From Telmatactis stephensoni (Eukaryota; Cnidaria; Anthozoa; Actiniaria; Isophelliidae): a stretch of 64,000 nucleotides of DNA. Below the pieces are notes generated by a model. The model searched no databases. It worked only from the letters and a program-made list of their open reading frames with translations, and was not told where the DNA came from. The stretch covers positions 270,501-334,500 of the forward strand of contig JALIZF010001500.1 of the NCBI GenBank assembly GCA_029948255.1, read 5' to 3'. Shown piece by piece: positions 23,320 to 35,227 of this stretch. The first letter of the stretch is position 1. Every line of letters starts with the position of its first letter. The translations under genes were made by a program, and so were the position numbers.

Positions 23320-23720
23320 TTTCTCCACTTTCAGCAGGCGGCAGTTCGTACACAAATATGATTTCGTTTGCTTTTATTTCAACATTTACTCTCGTGCTGA
23401 TAGAGTACAAACACTAAATGTTTGGATGACTCGTTGACATTGGACTTGCGACGATTTTTGTTGTTTGAAGACAGCGACTACAAAGTCCATTGTTTTCACA
23501 TGCCAGTATCGAACAGCTCGATCAACTTGGAGATGCGATGAAAATTATTCCAAGCTGCAGAGGAAACTGAGAGTAGTTCAATACAGAATGTGGCAAGGAA
23601 TAGGAAATTATTTATTCAAATCTATTGGCATTTTCGCCTAACATCCGACACGTACAATCGATCTTCGCGGAGTGTAGACCCGTGTACATGTAGAGCACGA
23701 GGCAAGTCGAGGGTCGACAT
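23320..23720 (+). repeat. Dispersed repeat family, copy 3 of 3
   Basis: Shared blocks include ACTCTCGTGCTGATAGAGTA, GGACTTGCGACGATTTTTGT, CAGTATCGAACAGCTCGA, GAGATGCGATGAAAATTATT and TGTGGCAAGGAATAGGAAAT. The same order occurs at 7,805-8,200 and, inverted, at 18,125-18,425. It lies within the TTAA element at 22,604-24,874. Confidence 0.65.
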
Positions 23721-23849
23721 GTTAAAAACTTGTATTACCGAGCAATTTTTACTGTGCCTAAAAATTGTTGCTTGTACACAAATCTAAAACAGTTACAATA
23801 TGTTCAAAGCTTCTCGAGTGCTATACTGATCGCCGAAAATTATGAGAGT

Positions 23850-23971
23850 GTATGAGTGGGAACACTGTACGGTTACGATACGATACGGTTACAGTAGGAA
23901 TTTCGAATGTTTTATAGAAACTATGATACTGGTACAGTTACGATACGGTATGGTAAGTTTCCCACTCATAC
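23850..23971. mobile_element. Palindromic mini-element with GTATGAGTG ends, copy 1
   Basis: The left end GTATGAGTGGGAA pairs with the right end TTTCCCACTCATAC. The interior is an imperfect palindrome of GGTTACGATACGATACGG motifs. A related element with ends GTATGAGTGTGAAAAGGTA lies at 54,189-54,350. It is too small to encode anything. Confidence 0.6.
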
Positions 23972-24059
23972 GGAAACGACTCTAACGGAAGTTAGCACCG
24001 TATCGTATTATCGAGAATAGGCGGGAAGTAAAGTTTGACAGACCGGAAGTTTACAGGAA

Positions 24060-24225
24060 AGTGAGTGAGTGAGCGAGTGACACAATAGGTCACTACTTTA
24101 TGTATGAAACCATTCTAGTTAGACAATAGATAGATTGAATAGTTGTTGTCATACACGAAGTAGTAAGCTGACTCATTTGCATATTCGACCCCTCACAAAA
24201 CTCGTGGATTTGCAATCCACGAGTT
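24060..24225 (+). repeat. Repeat ending in a 12 bp stem hairpin, copy 2
   Basis: GTGAGTGAGTGAGCGAGTGA, TTTGCATATTCGACCCCTCAC and AACTCGTGGATT-TGC-AATCCACGAGTT (24,199-24,225) match the repeat at 10,370-10,460 in order and orientation. This copy carries about 80 bp more between the GTGAGT block and the hairpin. Confidence 0.55.
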
Positions 24226-25206
24226 AAAAATGGCCTTGCGACAACTGGTCAAAATATAAACATTTTGGAACCAAAAATATTTAAAACCAAACAAAATGAT
24301 ACCATATGATGTAGAAAAACACTTGGAATTAAGATGTTACCAAACAGTTTGCGAAGAAGCGAAAGATCAACAATAATCCGCGAAAAACGGCCTTCCAGAA
24401 TACACGTTTTGAAGGACCAGACAGAGAAAAAATAAATTAACCCAAAATCCTAACGATAGAAGTGTACCTTTTTTCTTTATATGAAAAGGTTATAAGATTA
24501 TGAGTTCAAATCATTCATAAAATCAGGGGGTCACCTTATTATTTAAAGAGTTAGAGAAGAACAAAACTCTTCGAAAACGAACACCAAAAATCAGCCATTT
24601 TAGCGTTGTTGTTGTCGGCTTTTCGCTAAATTTTAAAGTTTGAGCTTTTGCTCCTACATTATACAGTATACAAGAATATTTTGTGATAAAAAAGAGTTTG
24701 CAGAGTTTGGTCGATAAAATGTTTTTTTTCTCCGCTAAAAGTAGAATTTCTTCGCTTTTCAATCGTTGACTCCCTAGTGCCCAGACCTCCCACGGACAAG
24801 CGAATGTTCTTTAATAAAAGTGCGCTCGCTCGAATGCGCGTGAAGATGCGCAGTAGCAAGGGTCCCGAACTACCTTAAGGTAATGGGCTCGCGCGAGTTT
24901 TTATCGACGAATTTTCCTATAAATCAACATATCGATTGTTTTTGAGTTAGGAACATCAAATCAATAAAGAAAATGGATGGGTGGATGGGTGGGTGGGGGG
25001 GGGGGGGGGAGGGAGTGGGTCAGGGAGCTGGTTTCGGCGCGATGATTGCTGGAAAGGAGCAAAATCTCGCCTTTTCGAACGGAAACAACAGATTTGAGAG
25101 TTTGACCTCTAGCGTACGGTAAGTGTTGAAAAATCTACAAAATAAAGGCTTTCAGACATGCTCAAGTGGACAAATTATCATGAAAAGTAATATACCGTCA
25201 CTTATT

Positions 25207-25768
25207 TGTAAGTAAAGTTAAGTATTCGTATTTTAGACAAGGCGCATTTTCGAAAAAACAGATACCTGGAGGCATTTTGGGGTAGAGGCTGGTAACATAG
25301 CTATTCTGAACCAATTTTTCATGCTGAATGCGAATATAACTGTTACCAAGACGTATTCTGCAATCTTATACTTACAGTTATGCAAGAGATACAAACAAAT
25401 TTCGATTTTTGAAAATTCGTATCACCTTGATTTTTCAACTGATGTCCTTCACACTTCACAGTTTTACTGATTTTGATATGCTCTTTCCAGCCATGGCAAT
25501 TGTTTTTAAGTTTGGGCACTTTTGGAATTACATGAAAAAGCCGTTAGTATGAAATGACTGTAGCAATTCACAAAAACGTCATTTACACGTATAAGATTGC
25601 AGAATACGTCTTGGTAACAGTCATATTCAGATTCAGCATGACAAATTAGTTTAGAATAGTTATGTTACCAGCCTCTACCCCAAAATGCCTTCTGCACATT
25701 TTTGCGATCGACTTTTTCAGTTTTGCGCCTTGTCTATTTGAAAAATGAAAATCAATTTACTTACGCGC
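25207..25768. mobile_element. Palindromic MITE, about 560 bp
   Basis: Arms of about 170 bp face each other: GTAAGTAAA, TAGACAAGGCGCA, GCATTTTGGGGTAGAGGCTG, ACCAAGACGTATTCTGCAAT and CTTATAC on the left all recur as complement on the right up to 25,768. The strongest part pairs 25,277-25,378 with 25,588-25,690. The spacer includes the repeat shared with 260-520. The right flank is the repeat shared with 7,372-7,600. No target duplication was resolved. Confidence 0.7.
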
Positions 25769-25980
25769 GAATCGGACGTTCATTTTGACAATTTTTCGCG
25801 ATTTTCTCAAAAACCTATCGAAGGATTGTTTTTACTTTTTGATATGTTTTAGGTTTCATAAAAAATACGTCGAAAAAGCCAAAAAATTAGGATAGGTCCC
25901 GGTGCTAGATTTTCAGTTATAAGGCTTTGAATACTGTTACGTGGCGTCCGCCATATTGAAATATTTTAGAACACAGGAAA
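25769..25980 (-). repeat. Dispersed repeat, inverted copy of 7,372-7,600
   Basis: Reverse complement reads TTCTAAAATATTTCAATATG, GCCTTATAACTGAAAAT, then TCAAAATGAACGTCCGA and TTCGCGCGTAAG, as at 7,372-7,600. It is followed by CACAGGAAACCCAATC, one of the recurrent terminus-like motifs, so an insertion boundary probably lies at about 25,973. Confidence 0.6.
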
Positions 25981-26292
25981 CCCAATCAAACTCGATATCA
26001 GCGCGCGCGTGCAAAATATGCGCAAACGTTATGCCCACGAATGTGCGCACCTTAAGTTCGCGGGCATTGTTCGCGCGCACTCTTACTGCGCAGGCTAGCG
26101 CGCGTTGTCCGAGTGAATCCAAGATGGCAGTACGATCACAGGGAGCCCAAGGTATACTTCTGAGTGAAATAACTCTAAAAAGGAGAAAATGTTTTAATAT
26201 ATAGTTGAAACTTCTCAAATGTTGTTGTGTATTATTTATTTGATCTAAAAAAAAAAAAAAAACCGATTTAAAAAAAATCCCCCTTCATAGTA

Positions 26293-26478
26293 ATGATATA
26301 TGGCAAGAGTGGAAACTTCGCCTCGAAGCCTCCTAAAAAAGCCTTCAAACGGCTCGACAAGAAGAAAGAGATTGACATGTCGAAATTGAAAAGATTAATA
26401 AATGAAGAGGAAGATGTGGTAGCGAAGAAAAATAAAAGTTCGATGTCTGCTTCTTCTTATACTGCATTAAGAGCGTGG
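26293..26478 (+). CDS. Possible single coding exon, unknown protein
   Basis: An open frame of 62 codons encodes a lysine- and serine-rich peptide (FASKPPKKAFKRLDKKKEID, then KLKRLINEEEDVVAKK). It ends at a plausible splice donor (GTG|GTAAGTG, about 26,478). Codon content looks more coding-like than its surroundings. I find no partner exon nearby and recognise no family. It could be the start of a gene interrupted by the transposon at 27,169 or a chance frame. Confidence 0.25.
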
Positions 26479-26839
26479 TAAGTGCCTTCATTGTAAGTCA
26501 GAATCGTAGTATATGGTGACAATCATGTAACAATGATATGGACACAGGTTTTCATATCAAACAATTGTGTGTCGTTCCTCTTAATGTAATCGGGAGCCTG
26601 GGAACAAGTCCTTTGGAGCCAAGCCTTGGGTTTTCCCTTAGACAAAATGGCGGACTCGAAGAAGACGGGTGTCTCTCTATTTTAAAGAAAGTCCGTTTCG
26701 CTTAGCCAGATTGAAGGCTTTTCCATTTTAAAATTATACATTGCGTGACTTCTCAGAGAAAAGGTAGAACTAACCGATGCAGACAAGGTATAACATCATT
26801 TACAAAGCTTTTGAAAAGACAGGATTTATTTAAGGAATA

Positions 26840-27025
26840 TAAAACGCGCACGCATGTCTCTGTTCTGTGATATAAACACGATGGAAGATGTAGAGCAAGA
26901 GAAAAGCAAGCTTAGGAACACGAGGCGTAGCCGAGTGTTTCTCTTGCTTTTCGAGTGCTCTACATCTTCCAGAGTGTTTATGTCACAGTACAGAGACATA
27001 AGCGATCGTTTTATATTGCTTTTAT
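26840..27025. mobile_element. Small foldback element, about 190 bp
   Basis: GATGGAAGATGTAGAGCA with AGAGAAAAGCAAG faces CTTGCTTTTCGAGTGCTCTACATCTTCC. Outside these, CATGTCTCTGTTCTGTGATATAAACAC faces GTGTTTATGTCACAGTACAGAGACAT. Arms of about 75 bp are joined by a 20-30 bp loop. No coding capacity. Confidence 0.65.
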
Positions 27026-27168
27026 AAAATATTTTCGACGTTTTTTGAGCGAGCCATGTCTGTCCTCTGATAAAAACATGGTAGCCAGCCAATCAGCGCG
27101 CGCGTTATATCTCAAATATTTTATAAAATTAAATAATAATCGATTCACTAACCTTCACTAGCGCTTAA

Positions 27169-30100
27169 GACCAGTACTCAGTAAATACCGAGAAAAATTA
27201 AAATGAGTTGGCAGGGCTACCTCGCCAATTCTCATGATTTTTCAATGCATAGATAGCTATGGGACTACTAATACCAAAAATGGTTGTGGATTGTTGAAAT
27301 TTAATTTTCCTGATTTTTTAGGAATTTTTTATGTTCAGGTGGCTCATGACCCCTATTTGAAGTACAATTTTATGGAAAGAATGAAGTCACTAAAGCAAGG
27401 TTTCTAGTTTGAGGTTTGACATATTTTGGTGTTAGTCATTTTATATTCTGGGCTTCTGTATAAGGAGCCATATTTGGCTCAGTTTTGAAACAGCTAAAAA
27501 TGAGCCTTTTCAAAACATCGTAGCTCTTTGCCATACATCCAAATCGATTGACCTTGGTTTGAAAAAAAAATACTTACTGCTCTTTTGAAAATGAACAAGA
27601 AAAGTTTTGGCAAAACGGGATTTGTCTAAAAAGTTATCGTAATGATTTACATGGTTACGTAAAAACATGTAAACATATCCAAATTCAATATCATCAATCT
27701 CTTCTTAGTTTACAAAATTTCAAATCAAAAGCTGCTCATAGATGGCATTGAATATCTAAATGATCCATTTTTGTTTTATTTATGGATATAAATTTTGCAG
27801 ATGTTGCAATTTTAGCTGGTATGGAAGGGCCATTTTATGACTTTATGGGAAATTAGGACCAAACGCTTTAACTCACCTTCAGTCCCTTTTCTCACAAGAT
27901 GTATAGTTTTCATCAACTGAATAGTGCTTAGGCATCTTTCGATTACTTCCAGAGAAAACTGTTGTCCATAAAATGATCTAGGAATAATTTTTGTAACGAG
28001 TAATTTGCATAAAACGATTTAGTTGATTAGCCGATTATTTTGCGATCTAGCGAACTAAAAGCTTACCATTGTCTTCACTATCTACCCCTTTTATCAGCAA
28101 ATACTCTGAGATTAGGACAATCTTCTCCACTCACGAGAAGTTCACAGCTTTTGGAAAGCTAAAGTTAGGACGAGAAACGATGGAATGACTGAAACTGCAC
28201 CGATGTTTACATTCCAGTATGCAACATTTACAACGAGTACCGCTGACCACACATTGCAGCTTCTTTTGAAAAGCCGGACCAATGGGAAAACTACTGAAAA
28301 CAAGAAATAGAAAACGTCACATAACTTTAATCAAATACGAATGAAAAATGTGTTTACCGGCTTTCCATTTTAGTTAGTAATTCTACTTATTGTTTTAAAG
28401 AACCAGGCCACAATCTATATGATAAGAAACTTTATTAAAGTATATACGTACCCTACTGGTTGTGGCAGTCTAGCATGCATGAACATGGCGCTACAAATTC
28501 CTTGAGTAGTGCAATAAACGGTGCCTTCCTCTTACCAGAGATATGGTCAGGCACATTAAGCTCCAGTGCTTCACACATGTTTCGAAGTAGTGGTATTCCA
28601 AGTTTGTTCAATTTGTCTTTTTTTACCAAATCACACACATCATAGTTATCAACTACAATTGGATGGCAAATCTGGATGTTTTTGTTAACCAAATCACGCA
28701 TGTCTGATAGCATTTCCTCTTCTGCAACAGCTGAAGCCTGCTTTCTTTCATCTTCTTCACTGCAATCATTTTGCTTTCTCTTGGAAGATCGTCTGGAGAA
28801 ATATCCTTTAATCTGCTCTGCCGAAAGAAATTCCTCGACGCTGAAAATCCGTTCTCCCTCGTTATCTTTCGCTATTCTCATTGCGAGAGATACTTGCAAA
28901 GGATCATATTTCTTCCCAGTTTTCTCTCCTATTTCAAACTTTTCATCTAGGAACTCTTTCTGCTTTTTTGTAAACCGCGTCGTCTTTTTCTTCGGACGAA
29001 GAGCCCAGCCTTGAGGTGAAGTTTTAGGTGATTGAACCTTTCTCATCACTTACTCCTGATTTGACATTAACTTGCAAATTCGAGTTATTGTCATCAAACA
29101 ACTTTTCGGCATACATAACCTTTGCTTTGTTTAGAAGGGTCTCCCTTTCAGTCTTGCAATCGCACTTTCCATACTCAATATGCCACGCCAGTTTACCATA
29201 GCTTTGGAAAACTTTTACACATCCTTCATTAGGGCAGGTAAAAATAGCCGATGAATCACTTGGGTCGTCAGTTGGTGTGGTCGCTGGACCTTGGTCGTTA
29301 TTAACTACTTTAATTTCTGTTTGTTGTTCTTTTTTTGCCTTCGCCGTTCTGAACCCGTCTCCAGAGAATGTATTGGATAGCCAATTACGAGTAATTCTAT
29401 CATGACCTGTCAACAGATAATGTGCATATACGATAAGCACATGACAGAGCACCTCTAAAAGTACTTATTCAATATCATTTTTATCGCATTTCTAAACTAT
29501 TCTAAGTAAGTGGTACAGTTGGCGCGCGTGGAGTTTCTACTTCGATTCGTAGCGACCTCGCCCTGTGAGGGTCCTGTGCATCAACTTTATTATAGCATCA
29601 AATACCCTGCATAAGACAGAGTTCTGATTAAGAGTGCTAGGGGACAAATTATTAGCCATGTGATTAACGTATTACGAGTTGTGTACCAATGTTAAATATG
29701 ATCGCATTACCTTTACTTTTTTTCAATGAAGCAGCTCAGCTTGGGCAATAAAAATTGATTTTGTGCTAATAAATAGTTTTTATTATAACTGACATGTCAC
29801 TTGAAACAATAATTGCTTCACATGTTTTTAAAATGTCCTTACCTTCAAAATTTGACCAGGGTAGGAATTGGCCCTCACCAATTGAAAATGCCTGCCAAGC
29901 TCTTATTCCCTTTTCATTGTACAAGAAATTGTTCAGGCTGCTTATTCCTTCATATTTGGTGTCAATTCCCGGATCACATATGTCCTCTTCTACAAGTGTC
30001 ACTCGAACACCAGGAATCCCGTGATGTGACTCCATTGCTTCTTTGAAATCCCTTGGAGTAACAATATATCATGGCCTTCGTTGAGATAGATTCTAACATG

Positions 30101-33100
30101 AGACTTAACGATTGCAGAAAATCGATCGCACGGCCCCTTCCCTCCTTGTGGATCGGAGAAATCGTAGCGATGAATGTGAATGCCAGTGCGCTTGCTGATG
30201 GTTGGACAGGACAAAACAGTGTTTATTGAATGATAGCAGCCAGCATTATCAGAACGATAGTACGCTTTGTTGATGTCTGGATTTTCTGCTTTGAGTTGTG
30301 CAAGCACATTCTCCATTATGGGAACTACAATGCTGCTTTCTTGTTTGCACTTGTCGATAATGTGGATAAAACACTGACTTTGCAGCGAACCTGTTTTCTT
30401 TGTCGTTACATAGGACAAATGCCAGGACATTCCCCTTTTGGCAAACCAGTTTCCCTGCGACTCTCTATAATGCTGTGGTAAGAACTTCATAGCCCAGTCT
30501 TGAGTAATGAGCACCGTTTGTTCATCGAGCGCGCAAATGGCATCATGTTTGGCCTTTTCTTGGTTTATTGTCCTTAGCTGGTGGGACTTCCATGCGGCAA
30601 TGTGGTTACAGGCTTCTAGGACCACGTACATTGCATTGTCTTTCTCATCTCCATTAGAAAATTGCGATTGCTGGACTTCAGATTTGATTTCATCTAGAAT
30701 AGCTTTGAGGTCATCACAGCGGTCATGCGTTTGGTTGTGTGGATGATGACAGGTTGCTTGAAAATCTTTCTTGCTGGATTCACTAAGAGAATACTGCATA
30801 CAATGATCCGGTACAGAGGAGTTGTCAGAAACATGCACCTATAGATCGAAAACCGATTTGTTATAGCAAGATTCGTTGCATGCATCGCGACCAACAAATT
30901 ACGAAGTTTGGTTTGACTTTTTGTTTTTTCTGATCCATGTACTACATTACAGTCATCCTTCTATTGCTTCTCTATTAATACAACGTGGGATATATGTTTG
31001 CATAAATCTAAACCATTGCCCACTTTGGGCTACTGTTGCAGGATATACTTGTAGTCTACTTATACTGGTGCTAAGTGGGACACTGGGACACCAAGTAAGA
31101 GCCAGATTACTATTGAAGAATGAAATATTACTGCTCCCCCGTCAACACAAGCACGTATACCACGCATGCGCTCGCATAGAAACACCCATGAAAGCGCCTC
31201 TCTGCCAAGCCATTCCATAGGTGCTTACCTTTCAAGTACTGTTTCCCTGAAAGAAGTCTCGTTTTAATGTCTTCGGCTTTAATGGCAGCCATTCCACATT
31301 CTTCTAGAGTATTCACAATTACCACGAGGTCGTCAAATGCTTTACCTCCATCCGCAGCAAAGTAATCTAGTCCTTGGAGACTCTTTCTGGTTTCACTGCA
31401 AACTAATAGTATTCTTCGCCGAGTACTTCTGCTTAGTGGCTGTTTTTCACTGTTTCCCTGGCATACTGAAGGTACTGGTTAATTATCCGCTCACTAATGG
31501 ATACTCTGATGACGTTTGGGATGCGAATAACCTCCCCTGATTCAAGTTTCAGCTTCTTGTCACCAAATGGTAAATCTTTGACAACATAGGAACTTGTAAT
31601 GAAGTTAATAAAGTCTTCTAATTGGTCTGTCGAATGAGAGGAACTTGACTACCACGGCCGTATAATGTCTTATGTCTCCTTGCTTCTGTAACTCGGTACT
31701 GCGTCAGACCCGGAATAAACTTGACCAACGTCTTGTAAGGAGCGAGGTCAGATCACAGATAAGATCTGTCTTCTTGTTGCCCATGTTGTGACATTTTTGT
31801 AAGCTTCACTCAGTGAATTGAGATATTTTGATTCTTCGGGAGAGATTGGGTGTTCCTCAGGACTTAAACCAAGCAGATTGTCCACACAACTACTTTCTTT
31901 GAGGGACTTCCAAATACTTTCAGGATCAAGGGGATAGATTGGTTTGATAACAATAGCGGCGATCTCACGTGCCTTGCTGACATACAATCGTTTAGTTCGT
32001 TCTGAATGGTCACACATTTCATCGTTTCTTGTCAGAGGATGTATGCCACAGCACGAAAGAAAATGGTTAAATGATTCTCTTCTGTATTCCAAAACATGTT
32101 CTCGGGTCTCATCTGCAATAATACTTGTGGTATTCATTCTCATAAATGGCCTCCATTTTTTAACTTCCCGATAGCAATTTGCAGACATTATCGTGAGAAA
32201 CTCAACAATATATCCATCCTCAATGACGATTGTCTAGAAGAGATGTTGGTAGAGCGGTGCGCAACTCCAGAAGAAAATATTGAAGCGTCATTGGAAGGGC
32301 AACAGCGTCTTCTTACCACAAGGACATCTAGTGACCAGCAAGTAGGCATGGCCAAATATGGACTTTTTTCTAAATAATTATATTACTAGCTTACTTCTCT
32401 TTATATTTTCAGTAACATTCAAGAAACAAAAGATGATCCGGAATCGCCAATTAGTTCTTATGTGCGCAGTAGAGAGAGGAAAATTGTAGTTTCTAAAAAT
32501 GACAGATTCTACTTACTCATTCCAATTTGCATACAGATTCCGGTTAAAATATAAACCTTGACTGCATATTGAAATGAGAGGCTTCTATCTGCACCTTTCC
32601 TGCTTTTTTCTGGGTGCGTAGAGATAAAACTTGCTACACAGCAATTAATCATTCCATTTTTCCACCGCGTTCCAAACTCGTCACGATGACAAGAGCAGTT
32701 ACTACGGAATTTTACAAAATTTTCAAGAATACCTGTAATAGTATAAATGAAAACTAATAAGCTAAATTAATTGCCCTTTAAAACTAAGTTATATGTATCT
32801 AATTGATTAAATGAAAAGACTAAAAGCACTTTGAAGGATCGATAGGTATAGCTACATGGGCTGCCTGTGTTGTTATTGTGTACATTACACATTATTCGAA
32901 AAAGTTTTTATAAAGTTGTTTAAAATTTCATGGTAGATTTCTACCGCGGATATTTATTAGAGAATGAAACACCGAGATAACTGTGTCGTCACTTGCTTAA
33001 CAGTTCATCTGGATTACTATTGTCTGAGAATCCGAAACTGGACATAGCAAATTACTGGAAATAGTAAAATTAACAAACAAGCGATTCCATAATACATTAC

Positions 33101-34383
33101 CTGCACGACATAAGATATTTTACCATTCCGTCAATTTCTCGTTTAAATTAACCTTGCGATACTTGAGGTGAGCTGATATATCCCGATTCCATTCTTGTAA
33201 CTAGATGAAATCTTCTTCTGCGGTACAATCATTAAAACTCTTGCAAAGCTTTGAAAACTCACACTTGATGTCCATAAATAAACTTTAACGTAAACATAAA
33301 CAACTGTTTCCCGCGTTTTTCCAAAGTCAAGGTCAGCGGTAGTCACCGTGAATCTATGCATACTGGAATATAAATATCCCTGTAGATTTGGTCATTTCGT
33401 TGCATGTCGTCCTAAGTTTAGATTTCCAAATGCAGTGAATTTCCCAGAAAAGTGAAAGTTTGTTTTAATGTCAGTATATTTGCCGATAAAAAAATGGATA
33501 GTGAAGATAACGGTAACTAGCTTGTAAATTGCAAGATTCTCAATCGTAAAATGATCGGCTAATTAACTATTGTTTATGCAAATGCTCAGTATATAGATTT
33601 TTCCAAGACTATTTCATGCACAGGTATTTTCTTTGGAAGGATTTTAAAGAAGCTAAGGACTATTACTTGCTGACATGCACACATACTGCGACAAAAGTGG
33701 GACCGAAGGTGAGTGAAAGTTTGTGGCTCTAATTACCTACAAAGTTACCAAATTGTTTTCACAAACGAGATTTTGACTTTAAATTTGACAAATTAAGAAA
33801 ATATTTATGATATTGAATTTGGATATGTTTACATGTTTTTACGTAACCATGGTAAAATTATCACGATATTTTTTAGACATATCCCGTTTTGCTAATTTTT
33901 TCTTGTGCATTTTCAAAAGAGCAGTAAGTATTTTCTTTGCAAACCAAAGGAAATCGATTTGGATATATGGCAAAGGAACTACAATGTTTTGAGAAGTCTC
34001 ATTTTTAGCTGTTTGAAAACTGAGCCAAATATATGGCTCCTTACACAGGAAGCCCAGAATATATAATAGTGAGTGATTTAAGTTGAAATGATATGTAGTG
34101 TGAGAGCAAAGATGTATCTCAATGACTAACACCAAAATATGTCAAACCTCAAACTAGAAACATTGTTTTAGTGACTTATTCTTTCAATAAAATTGTACTT
34201 CGAGTATAGGGTCATGAGCCACCTAAAGATAAAGAAATTCTAAAAAAATCAGGAAATTTGAAATTCCAAAATCCACAACCATTTTTGGTATTAGTAGTCC
34301 CATAGCTATCTATGCATGAAAAATCATGAGAATTGGTGAGGTAGCCCTGTCATGTTATTCTCTATGGTAACAGAGTACCAGTC
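27169..34383. mobile_element. TTAA-flanked 7.2 kb DNA transposon with about 1 kb terminal inverted repeats
   Basis: TTAA lies at 27,165-27,168 and 34,384-34,387. Inside it, GACCAGTACTCAGTAAATACC on the left faces the complement of GACTGGTACTCTGTTACC on the right. Inverted similarity continues with CAGGGCTACCTCGCCAATTC, TGGTTGTGGATT, GGTTTGACATATTTTGGTGT and on to about 28,230 and 33,357, so each arm is about 1 kb, with indels. Between the arms is one minus-strand multi-exon gene, 28,453-32,733. TTAA duplication suggests a Kolobok- or piggyBac-type integration habit; the superfamily is not proven. The right-hand TTAA also starts the next foldback element. Confidence 0.8.
28453..32733 (-). pseudogene. 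Multi-exon transposase-like gene (C2H2 finger, homeodomain-like domain), decayed
   Basis: Minus-strand exons in order: about 32,733-32,540 (Cys/His-rich, NCSCHRDEFGTRWKNGMINC); 32,188-31,750; 31,720-31,460 (LAPYKTLVKFIPGLTQYR, DLPFGDKKLKLESG); 31,400-31,230 (LQGLDYFAADGGKAFDDL); 30,838-29,999 (LITQDWAMKFLPQHYRESQ, YYRSDNAGCYH, RYDFSDPQGGKGPCDR); 29,999-29,770; 29,452-29,060 (C2H2 finger FTCPNEGCVKVFQSYGKLAW); and 29,049-28,453 (homeodomain-like FTKKQKEFLDEKF...SAEQIKGYFSRR). I know this architecture as a much-expanded family in coral genomes. D in ITQDWA and D in RSDNAG are likely catalytic acids of an RNase H-like fold. Frame changes near 31,750, 31,600 and 31,430 show decay. It is probably the transposase of the surrounding TTAA element, by position. 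Confidence 0.65.
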
Positions 34384-34387
34384 TTAA

Positions 34388-35098
34388 GATGGCCCGTACC
34401 TATTGATTTGTTTGTCAGACATAAATTTCAATCGCGTCTTTTTACATCAAAACCTTGTCCGATTTCTGAGAAATTTGCAGCCATTTGTCTACAAACTTTG
34501 GAATTTGTACCGGTAATTATTTTTCTGCGAATTAGATCAAGTTATTCGAGATATCAGACGATTTTTAAAAATGGCTTTTTGAGAAAAATTGGTCATAAAT
34601 CCAAAATTCCAAGGTGAATTTTTTTCCTATTTCGTCAATCAAGTATAAAGGCATAGAGGACTACATACAACATGTATCGTGCCATTAATGCCTTAGAAGT
34701 TGCGATACAAAATTTGCGCTGCCTGTTACGACGCAAAATTATGTAGTCAAAACTACCGCCAAAATCTCAACAAAATTTCAAAAACAGCGAGAACTATATC
34801 TGCTGTAAGAAGACAAATACCTATTGTAACTTGTGAACAAAATATGGAGAGATGAGAAGCAAAACGTCAATGTTATCCTCAAGCACACTTTGGGAGTAAT
34901 TTTTGTGACCACGAGGTGAGCGTTGCGAATTTGTATTACTTCGACTTCTACAAATTCTGTCGAATTGTTTCGTGAAATTTTCTAGGCATGGGATAGAACA
35001 AGATGTTAACATACCTGTTGCCAAGTGTCGTGTTTGCTGCACTAGGTATATATAATTCAGTAAGCTTCAAAAGTAAGCAACTTCATCGAGTCGACGAT
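34388..35098 (+). mobile_element. TTAA foldback element, left arm of a split copy
   Basis: After TTAA (34,384-34,387) the sequence GATGGCCCGTACCTATTGAT onward is about 95% identical over 710 bp to the left arm of the intact foldback at 41,947-43,594. It stops at about 35,098, where the big composite element begins, and similarity resumes at 61,914. Small frames in it have no known domain and occur equally in the other arms. The composite therefore inserted into this foldback copy. Confidence 0.8.
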
Positions 35099-35227
35099 GT
35101 ACGGTGGCTGATAAGGGCCATGCATATTTCGTGATTTTCTTTTGAGTATCTCATAAAAATAGTTCTATTGATCAATTTAAAAAAAACACTTTTCCAATTT
35201 TTTATTTTTTCCTGACAAGTCCCACAA
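35099..35227. repeat. Left terminal inverted repeat of the composite element
   Basis: This matches the reverse complement of 61,785-61,913 with few changes: GTACGGTGGCTG, GGGCCATGCATATTTCGTGA, TTTTGAGTATCTCATAAAAA, AACACTTTTCCAATTTT and CCCACAACTCGTATAACTCA. The close match of the two ends across 26.8 kb shows they belong to one insertion. Confidence 0.85.

Larger units (their letters stand above)
22604..24874. mobile_element. TTAA-flanked non-autonomous element, 2.3 kb, with nested repeats
   Basis: TTAA flanks both ends (22,600-22,603; 24,875-24,878). The ends are GGTAGTTCGAGAC and the complement of GGTAGTTCGGGACCC. The right 90 bp match the left end of the 2,283-3,127 element (CTTGCTACTGCGCATCTTC, GCGCATTCGAGCG). 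No transposase is encoded. The interior contains a 20-G run (22,735-22,754), the repeat shared with 19,050, copy 3 of the 7,805 family, a palindromic MITE at 23,850 and the hairpin repeat at 24,060. It is therefore an old element that received several later insertions. Confidence 0.75.

Noticed and set aside
28460..29014. Plus-strand genes opposite the transposase-like gene
   Set aside because: The minus strand carries the C2H2 and homeodomain-like similarity; the plus frames are serine/phenylalanine-rich shadows.
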